Below the pieces are notes generated by a model. That model did not search any database. It saw only the letters and a list, made by a program, of their open reading frames with translations, and was not told the DNA's origin. Shown piece after piece: positions 28,130-37,695 of a DNA stretch of 64,000 bases. The position numbers and the translations under genes are program-made. This stretch comes from Bacillota bacterium (GTDB lineage Bacteria; Bacillota; Clostridia; Lachnospirales; Lachnospiraceae), in the NCBI GenBank assembly GCA_023409535.1, contig JAEYGZ010000023.1, forward strand, positions 124,001 to 188,000. The letters are read 5' to 3'. The stretch's first letter is position 1; each line of letters starts with the position of its first letter.

Positions 28130-30430
28130 ATGTTGCATAAAGCATATTTTTCAAAGAAATATAAAAAGCCGTCAAATACATTTATAAAATGGATGCTATC
28201 CTATATAAGCATATTAATCATACCTTTATTGGCTTTCTCAGTTTATTTCTCTCATACTTTTAAAGTAATAAAAAATGAAACCATGATACGTCAGCACCTT
28301 TCTCTGGAGAATGTTAAAGCACAGTTGGACAGCAACTTAAACGATTTAATCAAAATTTCAACAAATCTTAGTATGAATCACCAGGTTAACTCACTTTCAT
28401 ACAAAACCATTTCTTCCTCCAAGCTTCACTTGCAGATCAAAGATCTTCATGATGAATTGGCTATCTATATGGTTACAAATTCTTTTATTAAAGAAATTTA
28501 TATTTACTTTCCCGACAATGACTATATTGTATCGTCATCAACTGTTTATAAATACCAAATCACCAATTTTATGCCCACCAGATATATTTCAAAAGAAACT
28601 TGGAAATATTTAAAGAACAATCTTCATAAAAATTCCTATCAGTTGTTGTTTGAAAAACAACATGACTCCCAGCTTTTATTTTCACAACCATTGCTTATTA
28701 ATAATAAAACCAATAAACCTTTATCAATCATAATTTATGAGATTAATTTGCAAAGTATCAGCACCTTTTTGGAGAGTCAGGTACTGTCATCCAATTTCTC
28801 AGCGCTCACGCTTATGAATGATGTTACGGTTATGTTAACAACAGCTACGGAAGTGATGGAACAGCTCCAAGCCAGTAACGCCTTAAAATCAAATGTTTCG
28901 AATAAGACTAATTATATTATTGATTCCATCGATTTGCACTTATCCGGTTTAAAACTTATGTCACTTACGGAAGAAAGCATTTATTATAGCGAAATATCCA
29001 ATATGTTGATTGTTCTATATATAGCTCTTTCTATTAGTGTCCTGATTGGCGTTATCATTACATTATTTTATTCCGTACACAATTACCGTCCACTCAAAGA
29101 AATTATGGGTTATATAATCGCCTATCCTTCTGATCAGAATGAAAAGAATGAATACAGCAAAATAAAGAATGTGATAATAAGAACAAACTCAGAGATACAG
29201 ACGCAAAGAAATATACTGAAAAACAATTACTTAAATAAATTGTTAACGGGTGAAATTCATCTGTCACAGGTATCCTTGACCGTTGCAGAACAATTTCACT
29301 TGAACTTTCCTTCAGATTTTTTCTACGTTGTTTTACTGCGTTTCTCTGCCTTTAACCATAAGCAGGAGAATTCAGTGCACGAAGAATTAAAAAGTCCAAA
29401 GAATGATCTGGCTTATTTTATTGTACAAAACATATTAAGCGAGCTATTTCAAACTGTTTTCCACAATCTTTATTTTTGTTATAATCAGGCAGAAATTGCT
29501 ATGATAGTAAATCTTTCAGAAGATGAAGGTAGAGCCAATACTATATTATCTGATGGGCTTAATACGTTTATTGAATACTGCAAGAATCACTTTGATATTG
29601 ATTTTTATGTTGGAGTTAGTGCATTATGCAATAATAAGCATCTCTCCGACGCCTATTCCCAAGCTGGCAATACCTTGGAATATATGCACCTGTTCGGTAT
29701 CGGAACTTTGCTTAACTATGAGGACACCCCCAAGGAATCCCAGCTTGGCTACCTAAACCTAAAGACCTCAGATTACATTATTAATCTCGTAATGTTAGCC
29801 AACGACCAGACTTTAAAGAACTATTTTATAACCATATATCAGGAGTTAAATCAAAAAAAATTATCTTCTGAGGATGCCAAAAGTTGTCTCTACTTCTTCT
29901 ATACTGTATCCATGAAACTTAAAACACGGCTTCAGTATAAATATCCTTATCGGTCATCCGAGAGTATTTTCAATTTAAATAGTCAATTTTTTAACTATTC
30001 CTTACCAGAAGCCATCCATTATATCGAAGAATTATATCTACAGTCCGTTAGGATGATAAAAGAACAAAGCTCCTATAATACAGATTATAGAATACAAGAG
30101 GTGGCTCAGTATATTGATAGCAATTATTTTGATATTAACTTGAATTTGAATTATATTGCTGATCATTTTAATATTACGCCATCCTATCTGTCTAAAAAAT
30201 TCCGCGAGAAAAATGGTCTTAGCATTATTGATTATCTATACCAGATACGCATTTCACATTCCTTAAAGCTTATCAATGATACGTCGTTAAAAATTACCGA
30301 TATCGCCCAGATGGTTGGGTTCCAAGACAGCAATGCATTTATTCGTATATTTAAGAAGTATCATGGATGTACTCCGGGAAATTATAAGTTTAATGTTCAA
30401 AATCCTGTCGAAACAAGAAAAAGTCCCTAG
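28130..30430 (+). CDS. Membrane-anchored AraC-family regulator
   Basis: 766 residues from the ATG at 28130 (GAGGTG seven bases upstream). Membrane helix 1 (about 20-40) and helix 2 (about 295-320, IVLYIALSISVLIGVIITLF) flank an extracellular sensor. A long cytosolic region leads to a C-terminal AraC domain (ADHFNITPSYLSKKFREKNG and IAQMVGFQDSNAFIRIFKKYHG). It joins sensing and DNA binding in one protein without kinase or receiver, as in the YtdP/YesS family. It is divergent from the operon 3 binding protein, its probable target. Confidence 0.9.
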   Translation: MLHKAYFSKKYKKPSNTFIKWMLSYISILIIPLLAFSVYFSHTFKVIKNETMIRQHLSLENVKAQLDSNLNDLIKISTNLSMNHQVNSLSYKTISSSKLHLQIKDLHDELAIYMVTNSFIKEIYIYFPDNDYIVSSSTVYKYQITNFMPTRYISKETWKYLKNNLHKNSYQLLFEKQHDSQLLFSQPLLINNKTNKPLSIIIYEINLQSISTFLESQVLSSNFSALTLMNDVTVMLTTATEVMEQLQASNALKSNVSNKTNYIIDSIDLHLSGLKLMSLTEESIYYSEISNMLIVLYIALSISVLIGVIITLFYSVHNYRPLKEIMGYIIAYPSDQNEKNEYSKIKNVIIRTNSEIQTQRNILKNNYLNKLLTGEIHLSQVSLTVAEQFHLNFPSDFFYVVLLRFSAFNHKQENSVHEELKSPKNDLAYFIVQNILSELFQTVFHNLYFCYNQAEIAMIVNLSEDEGRANTILSDGLNTFIEYCKNHFDIDFYVGVSALCNNKHLSDAYSQAGNTLEYMHLFGIGTLLNYEDTPKESQLGYLNLKTSDYIINLVMLANDQTLKNYFITIYQELNQKKLSSEDAKSCLYFFYTVSMKLKTRLQYKYPYRSSESIFNLNSQFFNYSLPEAIHYIEELYLQSVRMIKEQSSYNTDYRIQEVAQYIDSNYFDINLNLNYIADHFNITPSYLSKKFREKNGLSIIDYLYQIRISHSLKLINDTSLKITDIAQMVGFQDSNAFIRIFKKYHGCTPGNYKFNVQNPVETRKSP

Positions 30431-30446
30431 TTTCCAGGGACTTTTT
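30418..30446. terminator. Bidirectional terminator between AraC and GH2 genes
   Basis: A perfect 11-bp stem, AAAAAGTCCCT with AGGGACTTTTT, encloses a 7-nt loop and overlaps the AraC stop codon. It serves the converging GH2 gene as well. Confidence 0.85.
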
Positions 30447-30465
30447 CTCATTCACAGCAAAACCG

Positions 30466-32139
30466 CTAACGATAAGATTGAAATATTTCCTTAACCTTCC
30501 TATAAGCAAGCTTTTCTCGTCGATAAATATCTACCAAGCCTTTGTTATTTTGGCATTTTGGTCTTCCATGAAACCATCCTTTGTCTACTCTGCAATCTGC
30601 GTATTGCCAAATTATCACACCTGTTAATTCATCATCGGATAATATTGCAGTAAGTTGTTCCGATAAAATATAATCCTGATATTCTTCCGTCCACTTCTCC
30701 ATATTATTACTTCGGAAGCCATAGATTGCACCCGCTCCAATCTCACTGATTAGTAAAGGTTTACCTGCTCCATCCGTACTGTTAACAAAATTTTTCAGAG
30801 TGCCCAAAAACTCTTTGACCGGTGTGTCATGATACCAACCGGGATAAATATTAAAAGATACAATGTCAACCAGATCCAGACATAAATCGGAGCCTATATG
30901 AGCCTGTAGACTGGCGAAGGTTACCGGACGACTGGAATCCAGGCTCTTGATCAGTTCAAACTGCTTTTTATAACAGGATCTCCCAAATTCCGTATTGCTC
31001 ACACATTCATTAAGAATACCCCATACATAAATAGCCGGATGGTTGACATGATTTTCAATCATTTCCCTTATGCAATCCTCACTTTGCTTATCAAAATTTT
31101 TATGTCTCATCTGTTCTTCACTTAACCCTCTTGCATGGGCCTCCTCCCACACAAGTATTCCATTCTCATCACATAAATCAAGGAAACGCTCATCATTAGG
31201 ATAATGGCAGGTACGGATACAGTTTGCACCCAATAATTTAATTATCTCTATGTCACGATACATTGCTTCCAAGGGGATTGCACATCCGAATTCTGCATAG
31301 TCTTCATGGCGGTTCACACCTTTGATGACAACCTTTTCCCCGCTAAACAATATATCCTTCCCATCGACTTTAACATCACGAAACCCTACTCTGTCTATCA
31401 GATCGTCCACTGCCTTATCCTGATATAAAAGTGTAGCATTCATCATATACAGTTTCGGATTTTCCATCGTATATGCAACCGCATAAGGAAATTCAAAGGT
31501 ATTCTCAATTTGTGTCTCTGTATTCGGAGAGAGCACTTTCTCTCTAAAAGTAACAATTGCATCTCCTATCATTAAACTCAACGTTATATTCTTTTGTTCA
31601 TCCGTAAGATTACTTACCATGGCACTGATTGCAGCATACCAATTTCCATGTTCCCGATATGGGATAAAATGAACATATTTAATAAACATTTCACCTATTT
31701 CTTCCATCACAACCGGACGGGTAATTCCACCGTAAGAATAATAATCATTGCTCACATGCAGAGCCGATTCCCCGTGAAAAGAATTGTCCACCTTAACCTC
31801 CAGTAAATGCTCACCATAGGGTATATCCTGCAATAATACAGCGAATTCCGTATAAGCATTGTAATGATATGCAACCTGCTTTCCGTCCAGATAGATGTAT
31901 GCAGTATGGCCGACTCCCTTAAATACAAGACGAACATTTCCGCCAAAGGTTACTTTCTTAGAATACAATGCCTTTCCCTTGTAAGATGCCAGCTTCGGAT
32001 TGCTCTCCCAGCACCCCGGAACAAGCATCTTATATTCCTCCTGTTTTTTCTCCTCTGAATTTAGGGTATAAAAATCCCAGACAGGATCAAGTGGGATTTC
32101 TTTACGAATAATGTGATTTTCAAATAATCTCGTATTCAT
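30466..32139 (-). CDS. GH2 glycosidase, beta-glucuronidase-like
   Basis: 557 residues with the three GH2 domains: sugar-binding jelly roll (about 1-150), immunoglobulin-like domain (150-260) and TIM barrel (260-557). The acid/base is Glu378 (GILNEC) and the nucleophile is Glu466 (LLISEIGAG). Near the end, CQNNKGLVDIYRREK resembles the N-x-K motif that in beta-glucuronidases contacts the uronic acid carboxylate, so glucuronide or similar acidic substrates are plausible; beta-galactosidase remains possible. It has no signal peptide and is divergent from an AraC regulator at 32356, its likely controller. Confidence 0.85.
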   Translation of the reverse strand: MNTRLFENHIIRKEIPLDPVWDFYTLNSEEKKQEEYKMLVPGCWESNPKLASYKGKALYSKKVTFGGNVRLVFKGVGHTAYIYLDGKQVAYHYNAYTEFAVLLQDIPYGEHLLEVKVDNSFHGESALHVSNDYYSYGGITRPVVMEEIGEMFIKYVHFIPYREHGNWYAAISAMVSNLTDEQKNITLSLMIGDAIVTFREKVLSPNTETQIENTFEFPYAVAYTMENPKLYMMNATLLYQDKAVDDLIDRVGFRDVKVDGKDILFSGEKVVIKGVNRHEDYAEFGCAIPLEAMYRDIEIIKLLGANCIRTCHYPNDERFLDLCDENGILVWEEAHARGLSEEQMRHKNFDKQSEDCIREMIENHVNHPAIYVWGILNECVSNTEFGRSCYKKQFELIKSLDSSRPVTFASLQAHIGSDLCLDLVDIVSFNIYPGWYHDTPVKEFLGTLKNFVNSTDGAGKPLLISEIGAGAIYGFRSNNMEKWTEEYQDYILSEQLTAILSDDELTGVIIWQYADCRVDKGWFHGRPKCQNNKGLVDIYRREKLAYRKVKEIFQSYR

Positions 32140-32355
32140 GCATATCCTCCTTTAATTTTTCTTATCAATGACAGTGCAAGACCATGAAGTCCTCATACAA
32201 ACACTGATAAAAAATAATATAATAAGACACATCTTATTTTCTTTATGACAGTATCAGTATAGTAAATTGCAACCTTACTATCAATAATATATAATAATAG
32301 AAAACTGATCTATTCTAATATAATAGAAATATATTAATATCAAGGAGGCATGAAT

Positions 32356-33144
32356 ATGTTTCAAATACTTCGTATGGGGTGTAATACGACACATGATAGC
32401 AGCTTTTCTGTTAATCGTCCGAATGGGTATAAATGGTTTCTTTTATTGCTTGTAAAATCTCCTGCAGATTTTATCATAAACGGAAAAAAAATATCCACTC
32501 CGGCGAATACCCTGATAATTTACGACAAGAATTTTCCTCATGAATACAGCGCAAGCAAAGCCGTATATAAAAACGACTGGATACATTTTGAATTTGATCC
32601 TTTTTTTCTAAAACAGAACTCAATTGCGTTAAATACTCCATTATACATCTCAAATCATTATTATATTTCTGATTTGATTCAAAAAATTGCAAATGAATTT
32701 TATTCCAATAATCCTTATAAGGAGCAAACCATCGGATATTTAATGCCGATTTTATTGATAAAGGCAAAAGAACAGATGGAGACAAAACCTTTTCACCCCT
32801 GGCATTCAAGCATTCATGATAAATTAATTGAACTAAGGAGTGAAATATACAGTAATCCACATAAAAATTGGTCGATACCATTAATGGCCGATAAGTTGCA
32901 CATCAGCAGCGGTTACTTACAAACTATTTATAAAGATACCTTTTTTATATCCTGCATGTCGGAGGTTATTGAAAGCCGCATAACTTATGCCAAAGAGCTG
33001 CTGCTTGAATCAGATCTGCCAGTTGGGGAAATATCTTATTTATGCGGTTATCAAAATGAAGTCCATTTTATGAGACAGTTTAAAAAGCTAACTGCTTTAA
33101 CTCCCACCAAATACCGTAGGTTAAATAGTAAACCGGATAAGTAG
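32356..33144 (+). CDS. AraC-family regulator of the GH2 gene
   Basis: 262 residues. The start at 32356 is chosen because AGGAGG lies seven bases before it, while the ATG at 32350 is only one base from that site. The N-terminal half has the cupin pattern (YDKNFPHEYSASKAVYKNDWIHFEFD) of AraC sugar sensors. The C-terminal half has two helix-turn-helix motifs (LMADKLHISSGYLQTIYKDTF and ISYLCGYQNEVHFMRQFKKLTAL). It is divergent from the GH2 gene, with a shared 216-bp control region. Confidence 0.88.
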   Translation: MFQILRMGCNTTHDSSFSVNRPNGYKWFLLLLVKSPADFIINGKKISTPANTLIIYDKNFPHEYSASKAVYKNDWIHFEFDPFFLKQNSIALNTPLYISNHYYISDLIQKIANEFYSNNPYKEQTIGYLMPILLIKAKEQMETKPFHPWHSSIHDKLIELRSEIYSNPHKNWSIPLMADKLHISSGYLQTIYKDTFFISCMSEVIESRITYAKELLLESDLPVGEISYLCGYQNEVHFMRQFKKLTALTPTKYRRLNSKPDK

Positions 33145-33222
33145 GGATGTCATTCGGGAACCAAGGAAACTTCTTATCTGCAAAAGGCAGATCTTTGAGC
33201 TGTCTGGTTTTGATATAAGAAA

Positions 33223-33256
33223 ACAGTTGAAGGAATAAAAATACTCCTTCAACTGT
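33223..33256. terminator. Intrinsic terminator downstream of the AraC gene
   Basis: A perfect 12-bp stem (33223-33234 with 33245-33256) followed by CTTTT on the plus strand. Confidence 0.75.
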
Positions 33257-33381
33257 CTTTTATAATTATTAGACTGATTTTGAATTTAACTTATTGACAT
33301 TGATTTTGCAATACGCCTATATTTTATACAACTAAGGCAATGTAAATATGATTTTAAATTATTCATAATTTAATGCGGCAA

Positions 33382-36303
33382 TTATATATTCGTTCTATTC
33401 TTCCCTCTCCGTTTTGTTAAGATCATAGCCGATACCGTCAGGATGGCTGCTGCCGCCCAAATCATTTGCCTGCCGTTGGCTTCCCCGGTTTTCGGAATCT
33501 CATTAACCGCTACAGGTTCAATATCCTTATCCTCTGCCACGCTCATTACGGCAAAGTATGCTTCTTTCGGAGCAAAGTTTTTATCAAACAGCAGAGGATA
33601 GCCTTCAAAACGCCAGCTTTGCGTATCTGCTTTTCCCCAGAAGGTGACACGCTCGATGCTGTCCGCATATTTTTTATATACTTCAAACAGCTGTCCGTAC
33701 AGGTCTGCCTGCTGCTTCTCCTCTTCTGCTGTCGGGGCAGCAACGCGCTGTTTGTAAGTCATATAATCACCCATAGGAATATCCAGCTCAGATACACTGA
33801 TCTTGGCACCTGTTTTTATGAAACGCTTGATGCTGGCTTCTACATCGGAAGCCTTCAGATCACCGGTCCAATAATGCGCCTGCATCCCGATACCCTCGAT
33901 CAGCAGTCTGTCAGGCTCAGTATTACGCTTATCGGTCTTCCACTTCTTATTCAACTCTTCCACCATCAAGGCGATTGCTTCACGCTTCCCTGCCTCTGTC
34001 TCATTGAAATCGTTATAATACAGTACCGCACCTGGATCGGCAAGCCGTGTAAATACGAAAGCGTCATAGATGTAATCGGAGCCGTCCTCGCCCTTGCTCT
34101 TGTCAGCACCGTTTTCATAGGCCTGATACCAGGGAGAGCCGTTTCCGTTTTCTTCGTATTTGCGCAGCGCATTCCTCCAGTCAGTAGGGGCAACGGATAC
34201 ACCCGATAAAAATGCTTCGTTTACTACATCCCAGGAAATCACTTGACCTGCGTAATGGCCTGCAACGGCGTTAATATAATCTTCCATATTGGCCTTGGCT
34301 TCCGCGCGTGTAAGAGGTGTTCCGTCCGCCTGTGCGGTCAGCCAGGGTGCTGACTGTGAGTGCCAGACCAGGGTATGACCGTGGACTTTTAAGTTGTTGT
34401 CTTCTGCCCAGGCAACCAGTGTATCGGCCTGATCGAACCTGTACTGACCTTTGGCTGAAGTCATATTTGCCGGCTTCATAGCATTTTCGGCAGTAATAAC
34501 ATTATAATACTCCTTAAACATTGCTGTGGTTTCCGCATTCTGTATCTGACCGGGTTCCATTATATTACCGATCATGAAATAATTGGCATAAGCCTCCTTA
34601 AGGGAAGCAAGCGTGAGATCCCATTCCGGAACGACTATTTCCTCTGTTTCACCCTCCTGTGAGACCACTATGTTATCCAACAGCCATACATCAGGGTGCT
34701 TATCCGCCTCATTTACCACAAGCCGGAAGTCAATACTTGTCAGCGGTGTATCACGTACTGGAAGCGTAACGTTTACTTCCTTCCATTCGTCAAGAGGCAA
34801 GGTACCAAAGTCACTCGGGAACTTACTGACGCCTGTAGATCCCGCATAATCTGCATTCAGAACGATGCCCGGACCTGTGAGCGTACCCTTGCCCTTGTTT
34901 TCCTCTGCCGAAGCGTAAAACCATGCGGATATTTTGTAAACTCCACCGGCGGGCAGCGGTTCGGCAAATGTAAGACGGACCGCGTTATCGGCACCTGTGT
35001 AGCTTTGGCCTGCAATATGTGTAACCTTTAAAGCCGAATTATCTTCCTTTCCTATACCGGGTGCTTCAACCCATTCGATCTTAGAGGAAGCAGCCACTGT
35101 GAACAGACCGCCCGGCTCCTTCTGGTTATCAAAGGGGAATGCATGCAGCTTTCGAACACCGATTCCCGTTTCTTCTGCACCTTTTACCGTTACTGTTATA
35201 TTATCCACATAGAATGTGGTAAATACGGAGGGAGGTGTCTGAATCCGGTAGTTATAGCCAAGTGTTGACACTTCCGACGCTTTAGCAAAACTTTTCGTAT
35301 AGTTTAGCTCAAAACTGCCGTCGCTTGCAGGCGTTATTCTTGAAGTCAGCTCACCATACGGGGATTCTGTCATGCCTATCAGAAATTGTGCCTTACCTGC
35401 GTCTTCGGCTTCCACATGTCCCGTTACATTAATCGTGTATGTCCCTGTAATAAAAGTATTATCGCTCCCCTTGGATATCTCACTAAACAGAATATCCACG
35501 GCATCGTAATTGTTGACCCTGTCCTTCAGCTGCAGAGAAGCTGTTCCGTCATCCCCCCTGACGACAGCTACCTTGGCACTTCCTGATACCTTCAGTGCGG
35601 GACTGGATAATTCCTCTCCTATGATGAGATTTTTATCCGCATCCAGTTCGTAAAGCGTCCTGCTTTCGCCGGTTAAAGCAACCGGAGCTGCAGGCTTCCC
35701 CGCCTCCGTCTGTACAATTACGATATCATCCACATAATAAGGTACAAGATCTCCGGCTTTACCGCCGCTTGCTTCGTCCGTCTGAACACGGAGTACCCAT
35801 AGGTTTCGTGCAGAGTCCGGGATTTGCTGGGAAATCTTAAGCTCATAGGTCAGTGTAAAGCTCTTACCGGCCTGCAGTTTTTCCTTCCTGAACTCGGGAT
35901 ATCCGTCACTCTCGCCCGTTTTTCTTGTCACACCGCCAAGCTTGACACTTGCATTCTTCGTGTCTACACCGGCATCCACATGGCCGGTGACTGTGATTTC
36001 ATAGGTTGCATCCCTGTCCAGCTTCAAAAAATCGTTCTGAATATCCAGCGCATCCCAGTTGTCCTTACGGCCTGCTATGTAAAAGGATTTGGCAGAGGAG
36101 CCCGTAACTGTGATATCCGCTCCGCCTGATCTGGCCAGACCCTCCTTGGGATCGCTGATCTTGTCACCCTCCTGAAACTTGCTCCAGTCCACTTTATAGA
36201 TGCTGTTTGCCGCTGCCTGCGTAATGTTCTGTATACCGATACCCGGAAGCAATGTAATGACGAGCAGGATACAGATGAATATAGCTATTACTTTTTTCCC
36301 CAC
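33382..36303 (-). CDS. Cell-wall-anchored GH10 endo-beta-1,4-xylanase with carbohydrate-binding modules
   Basis: 973 residues with a GTG start at 36303, seven bases after AGGAGGT. Order: signal peptide (1-31), three beta-sandwich modules of the CBM4/9/22 kind (about 34-200, 215-375 and 385-550), the GH10 barrel (about 563-925), and a sortase-type end with IPKTG (936-940), a membrane helix and a basic tail (KRRGKNRTNI). The acid/base is Glu696 (WDVVNEAF) and the nucleophile is Glu839 (SVSELDIPMG). It would cut xylan at the cell surface and stay attached to the wall, feeding oligosaccharides to importers. The first two modules are clearly related to each other (matching TVTGHV segments). Confidence 0.93.
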   Translation of the reverse strand: MGKKVIAIFICILLVITLLPGIGIQNITQAAANSIYKVDWSKFQEGDKISDPKEGLARSGGADITVTGSSAKSFYIAGRKDNWDALDIQNDFLKLDRDATYEITVTGHVDAGVDTKNASVKLGGVTRKTGESDGYPEFRKEKLQAGKSFTLTYELKISQQIPDSARNLWVLRVQTDEASGGKAGDLVPYYVDDIVIVQTEAGKPAAPVALTGESRTLYELDADKNLIIGEELSSPALKVSGSAKVAVVRGDDGTASLQLKDRVNNYDAVDILFSEISKGSDNTFITGTYTINVTGHVEAEDAGKAQFLIGMTESPYGELTSRITPASDGSFELNYTKSFAKASEVSTLGYNYRIQTPPSVFTTFYVDNITVTVKGAEETGIGVRKLHAFPFDNQKEPGGLFTVAASSKIEWVEAPGIGKEDNSALKVTHIAGQSYTGADNAVRLTFAEPLPAGGVYKISAWFYASAEENKGKGTLTGPGIVLNADYAGSTGVSKFPSDFGTLPLDEWKEVNVTLPVRDTPLTSIDFRLVVNEADKHPDVWLLDNIVVSQEGETEEIVVPEWDLTLASLKEAYANYFMIGNIMEPGQIQNAETTAMFKEYYNVITAENAMKPANMTSAKGQYRFDQADTLVAWAEDNNLKVHGHTLVWHSQSAPWLTAQADGTPLTRAEAKANMEDYINAVAGHYAGQVISWDVVNEAFLSGVSVAPTDWRNALRKYEENGNGSPWYQAYENGADKSKGEDGSDYIYDAFVFTRLADPGAVLYYNDFNETEAGKREAIALMVEELNKKWKTDKRNTEPDRLLIEGIGMQAHYWTGDLKASDVEASIKRFIKTGAKISVSELDIPMGDYMTYKQRVAAPTAEEEKQQADLYGQLFEVYKKYADSIERVTFWGKADTQSWRFEGYPLLFDKNFAPKEAYFAVMSVAEDKDIEPVAVNEIPKTGEANGRQMIWAAAAILTVSAMILTKRRGKNRTNI

Positions 36304-36500
36304 AACGATACCTCCTGACTAATATTAAGACGCCCGCACAAACCCGTACTGATGAATTTGGCATAGTCTACATTAAGCTTAGCACAAATTCCAATGATAA
36401 CCCTAGCATTGCCTGCACGAAATAAATCATGTCCCGATTTAATCAGTAACCTGTCACTGTGAACCCAAGAAACTCATGGCAATATTCTCCTGTTCCCTTA

Positions 36501-36529
36501 TTGACAAGGATGGGATGGAATGATAAATT
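36501..36529 (+). promoter_or_regulatory. Consensus-like sigma-A promoter of the AraC/GyrI gene
   Basis: TTGACA (36501-36506), a 17-bp spacer and TAAATT (36524-36529), upstream of the gene starting at 36575. Start of transcription would be near 36536. Confidence 0.65.
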
Positions 36530-36574
36530 TAAATAAAGATAGTTTATTTAATTTACAAACAGTGAGGTAGATGT

Positions 36575-37459
36575 ATGGCTTATTTGGACAAGATGAATAA
36601 TGCTATAGACTTTATCGAAGCTAATATAACGGAGGATATTGATTTAAATCTGGTGGCACGCAAGGCTTGCTGCTCAGTATATCATTTTCTGCGCACATTT
36701 TCATTCCTTGCCGAGATTCCCCTGTCCGAATATATCCGGCGCAGGAAGCTCACCCTTGCCGCCTTTGATTTATTTGACGGGGAGAAGGTTGTTGATGTAG
36801 CCTCCAAATACGGTTATAGTTCACCGGAAGCATTTGCCCGGGCTTTTAAGGGTCTCCACGGCATAACTCCAATGGCCGCCCGGAACACGAACACTTCACT
36901 TAAGGCTTATCCAAAACTGTCCTTCCACCTGACCCTCGGCGGTGATGGGGAGATCGATTATCGTATTACACAGAAAAATGCCTATGAGGTATGCGGAATT
37001 GCTACAGATATTCCAATCCTCCAAGAGAAAACCAATGCCGTAATCACCAGCTTTTGGGAAGACAATATCGACAATGGGGTTATCGGCCAGTTTCACCGGG
37101 ACATCGGATTGGAATATAATATCTGCCTCAATGCTGCACTTTTTAATTACCGCAAAAGCGCCTTTTCCTATATGATCTGCTATGAGATGCCTTCCAGCCG
37201 CGCACCTGGCGGGTATTCCGTGCTTTCAGTCCCTTCGTACACATGGGCCGTGTTTTCTACCCCTGAGCATACCGGAAAAGAAAATACGGAGATTATCCGC
37301 AATATGCGCAGGCGGATTTTTATGGAATGGTTCCCAACCTCCGGTTATATCCATGCGGGTGGACCGGAATTTGAGATGTTTCACAGGGATAATAATAAAT
37401 TCGTTGTAGAGATATGGGTGCCTATTATCAAGAAACCTGTTTATGGCCTGAAGCTGTAA
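36575..37459 (+). CDS. AraC-type regulator with GyrI-like effector-binding domain
   Basis: 294 residues. The N-terminal 105 residues are an AraC DNA-binding domain (LVARKACCSVYHFLRTFSFL, then VASKYGYSSPEAFARAFKGLHGITP). The rest is a GyrI-like small-molecule-binding domain (AraC_E_bind), as in SoxS/Rob-like multidrug and stress regulators. GAGGT precedes the ATG. It is divergent from the GH10 gene and followed by an MFS transporter on the same strand, which suggests control of drug or sugar efflux rather than of xylan use. Confidence 0.9.
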   Translation: MAYLDKMNNAIDFIEANITEDIDLNLVARKACCSVYHFLRTFSFLAEIPLSEYIRRRKLTLAAFDLFDGEKVVDVASKYGYSSPEAFARAFKGLHGITPMAARNTNTSLKAYPKLSFHLTLGGDGEIDYRITQKNAYEVCGIATDIPILQEKTNAVITSFWEDNIDNGVIGQFHRDIGLEYNICLNAALFNYRKSAFSYMICYEMPSSRAPGGYSVLSVPSYTWAVFSTPEHTGKENTEIIRNMRRRIFMEWFPTSGYIHAGGPEFEMFHRDNNKFVVEIWVPIIKKPVYGLKL

Positions 37460-37552
37460 GCTTGGCTTCTCAGTGCTGACATGCCGGAAACCCCAGGAGA
37501 GCATAACGGTGCAATAGGGATTCACACGGAAGCATTTTTGTACCCAAATATA

Positions 37553-37605
37553 AAAGGACATGCTGCATCCTAGCTGAAAAATGTTAGTTTTGCAGAATGT
37601 CCTTT
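37553..37605. terminator. Long imperfect hairpin after the AraC/GyrI gene
   Basis: A 15-bp stem with one mismatch (37553-37567 with 37591-37605). It lies between the regulator and the MFS gene and ends in CCTTTATTT, consistent with a terminator. Confidence 0.5.
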
Positions 37606-37656
37606 ATTTACACGTAATGGTTATCTTACCTGCTCCTAAGGCAGTTACAAAATTCA

Positions 37657-37685
37657 TTGTAAGCGCTAATTACCTGTGGTATAAT
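37657..37685 (+). promoter_or_regulatory. Strong sigma-A promoter with overlapping cre-like site (MFS gene)
   Basis: TTGTAA (37657-37662), a 17-bp spacer and TATAAT (37680-37685) with an extended -10 TGG. TGTAAGCGCTAATT (37658-37671) overlaps the -35 box and fits the CcpA cre consensus at 13 of 14 positions. Predicted transcription starts near 37692, only a few bases before the first ATG at 37696. Confidence 0.7.
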
Positions 37686-37695
37686 TGCTGGAGTT

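Noticed and set aside
32474..32881. 135-residue minus-strand ORF opposite the AraC gene
   Set aside because: It is antisense to a clear AraC-type regulator and has no ribosome site or recognisable domain.
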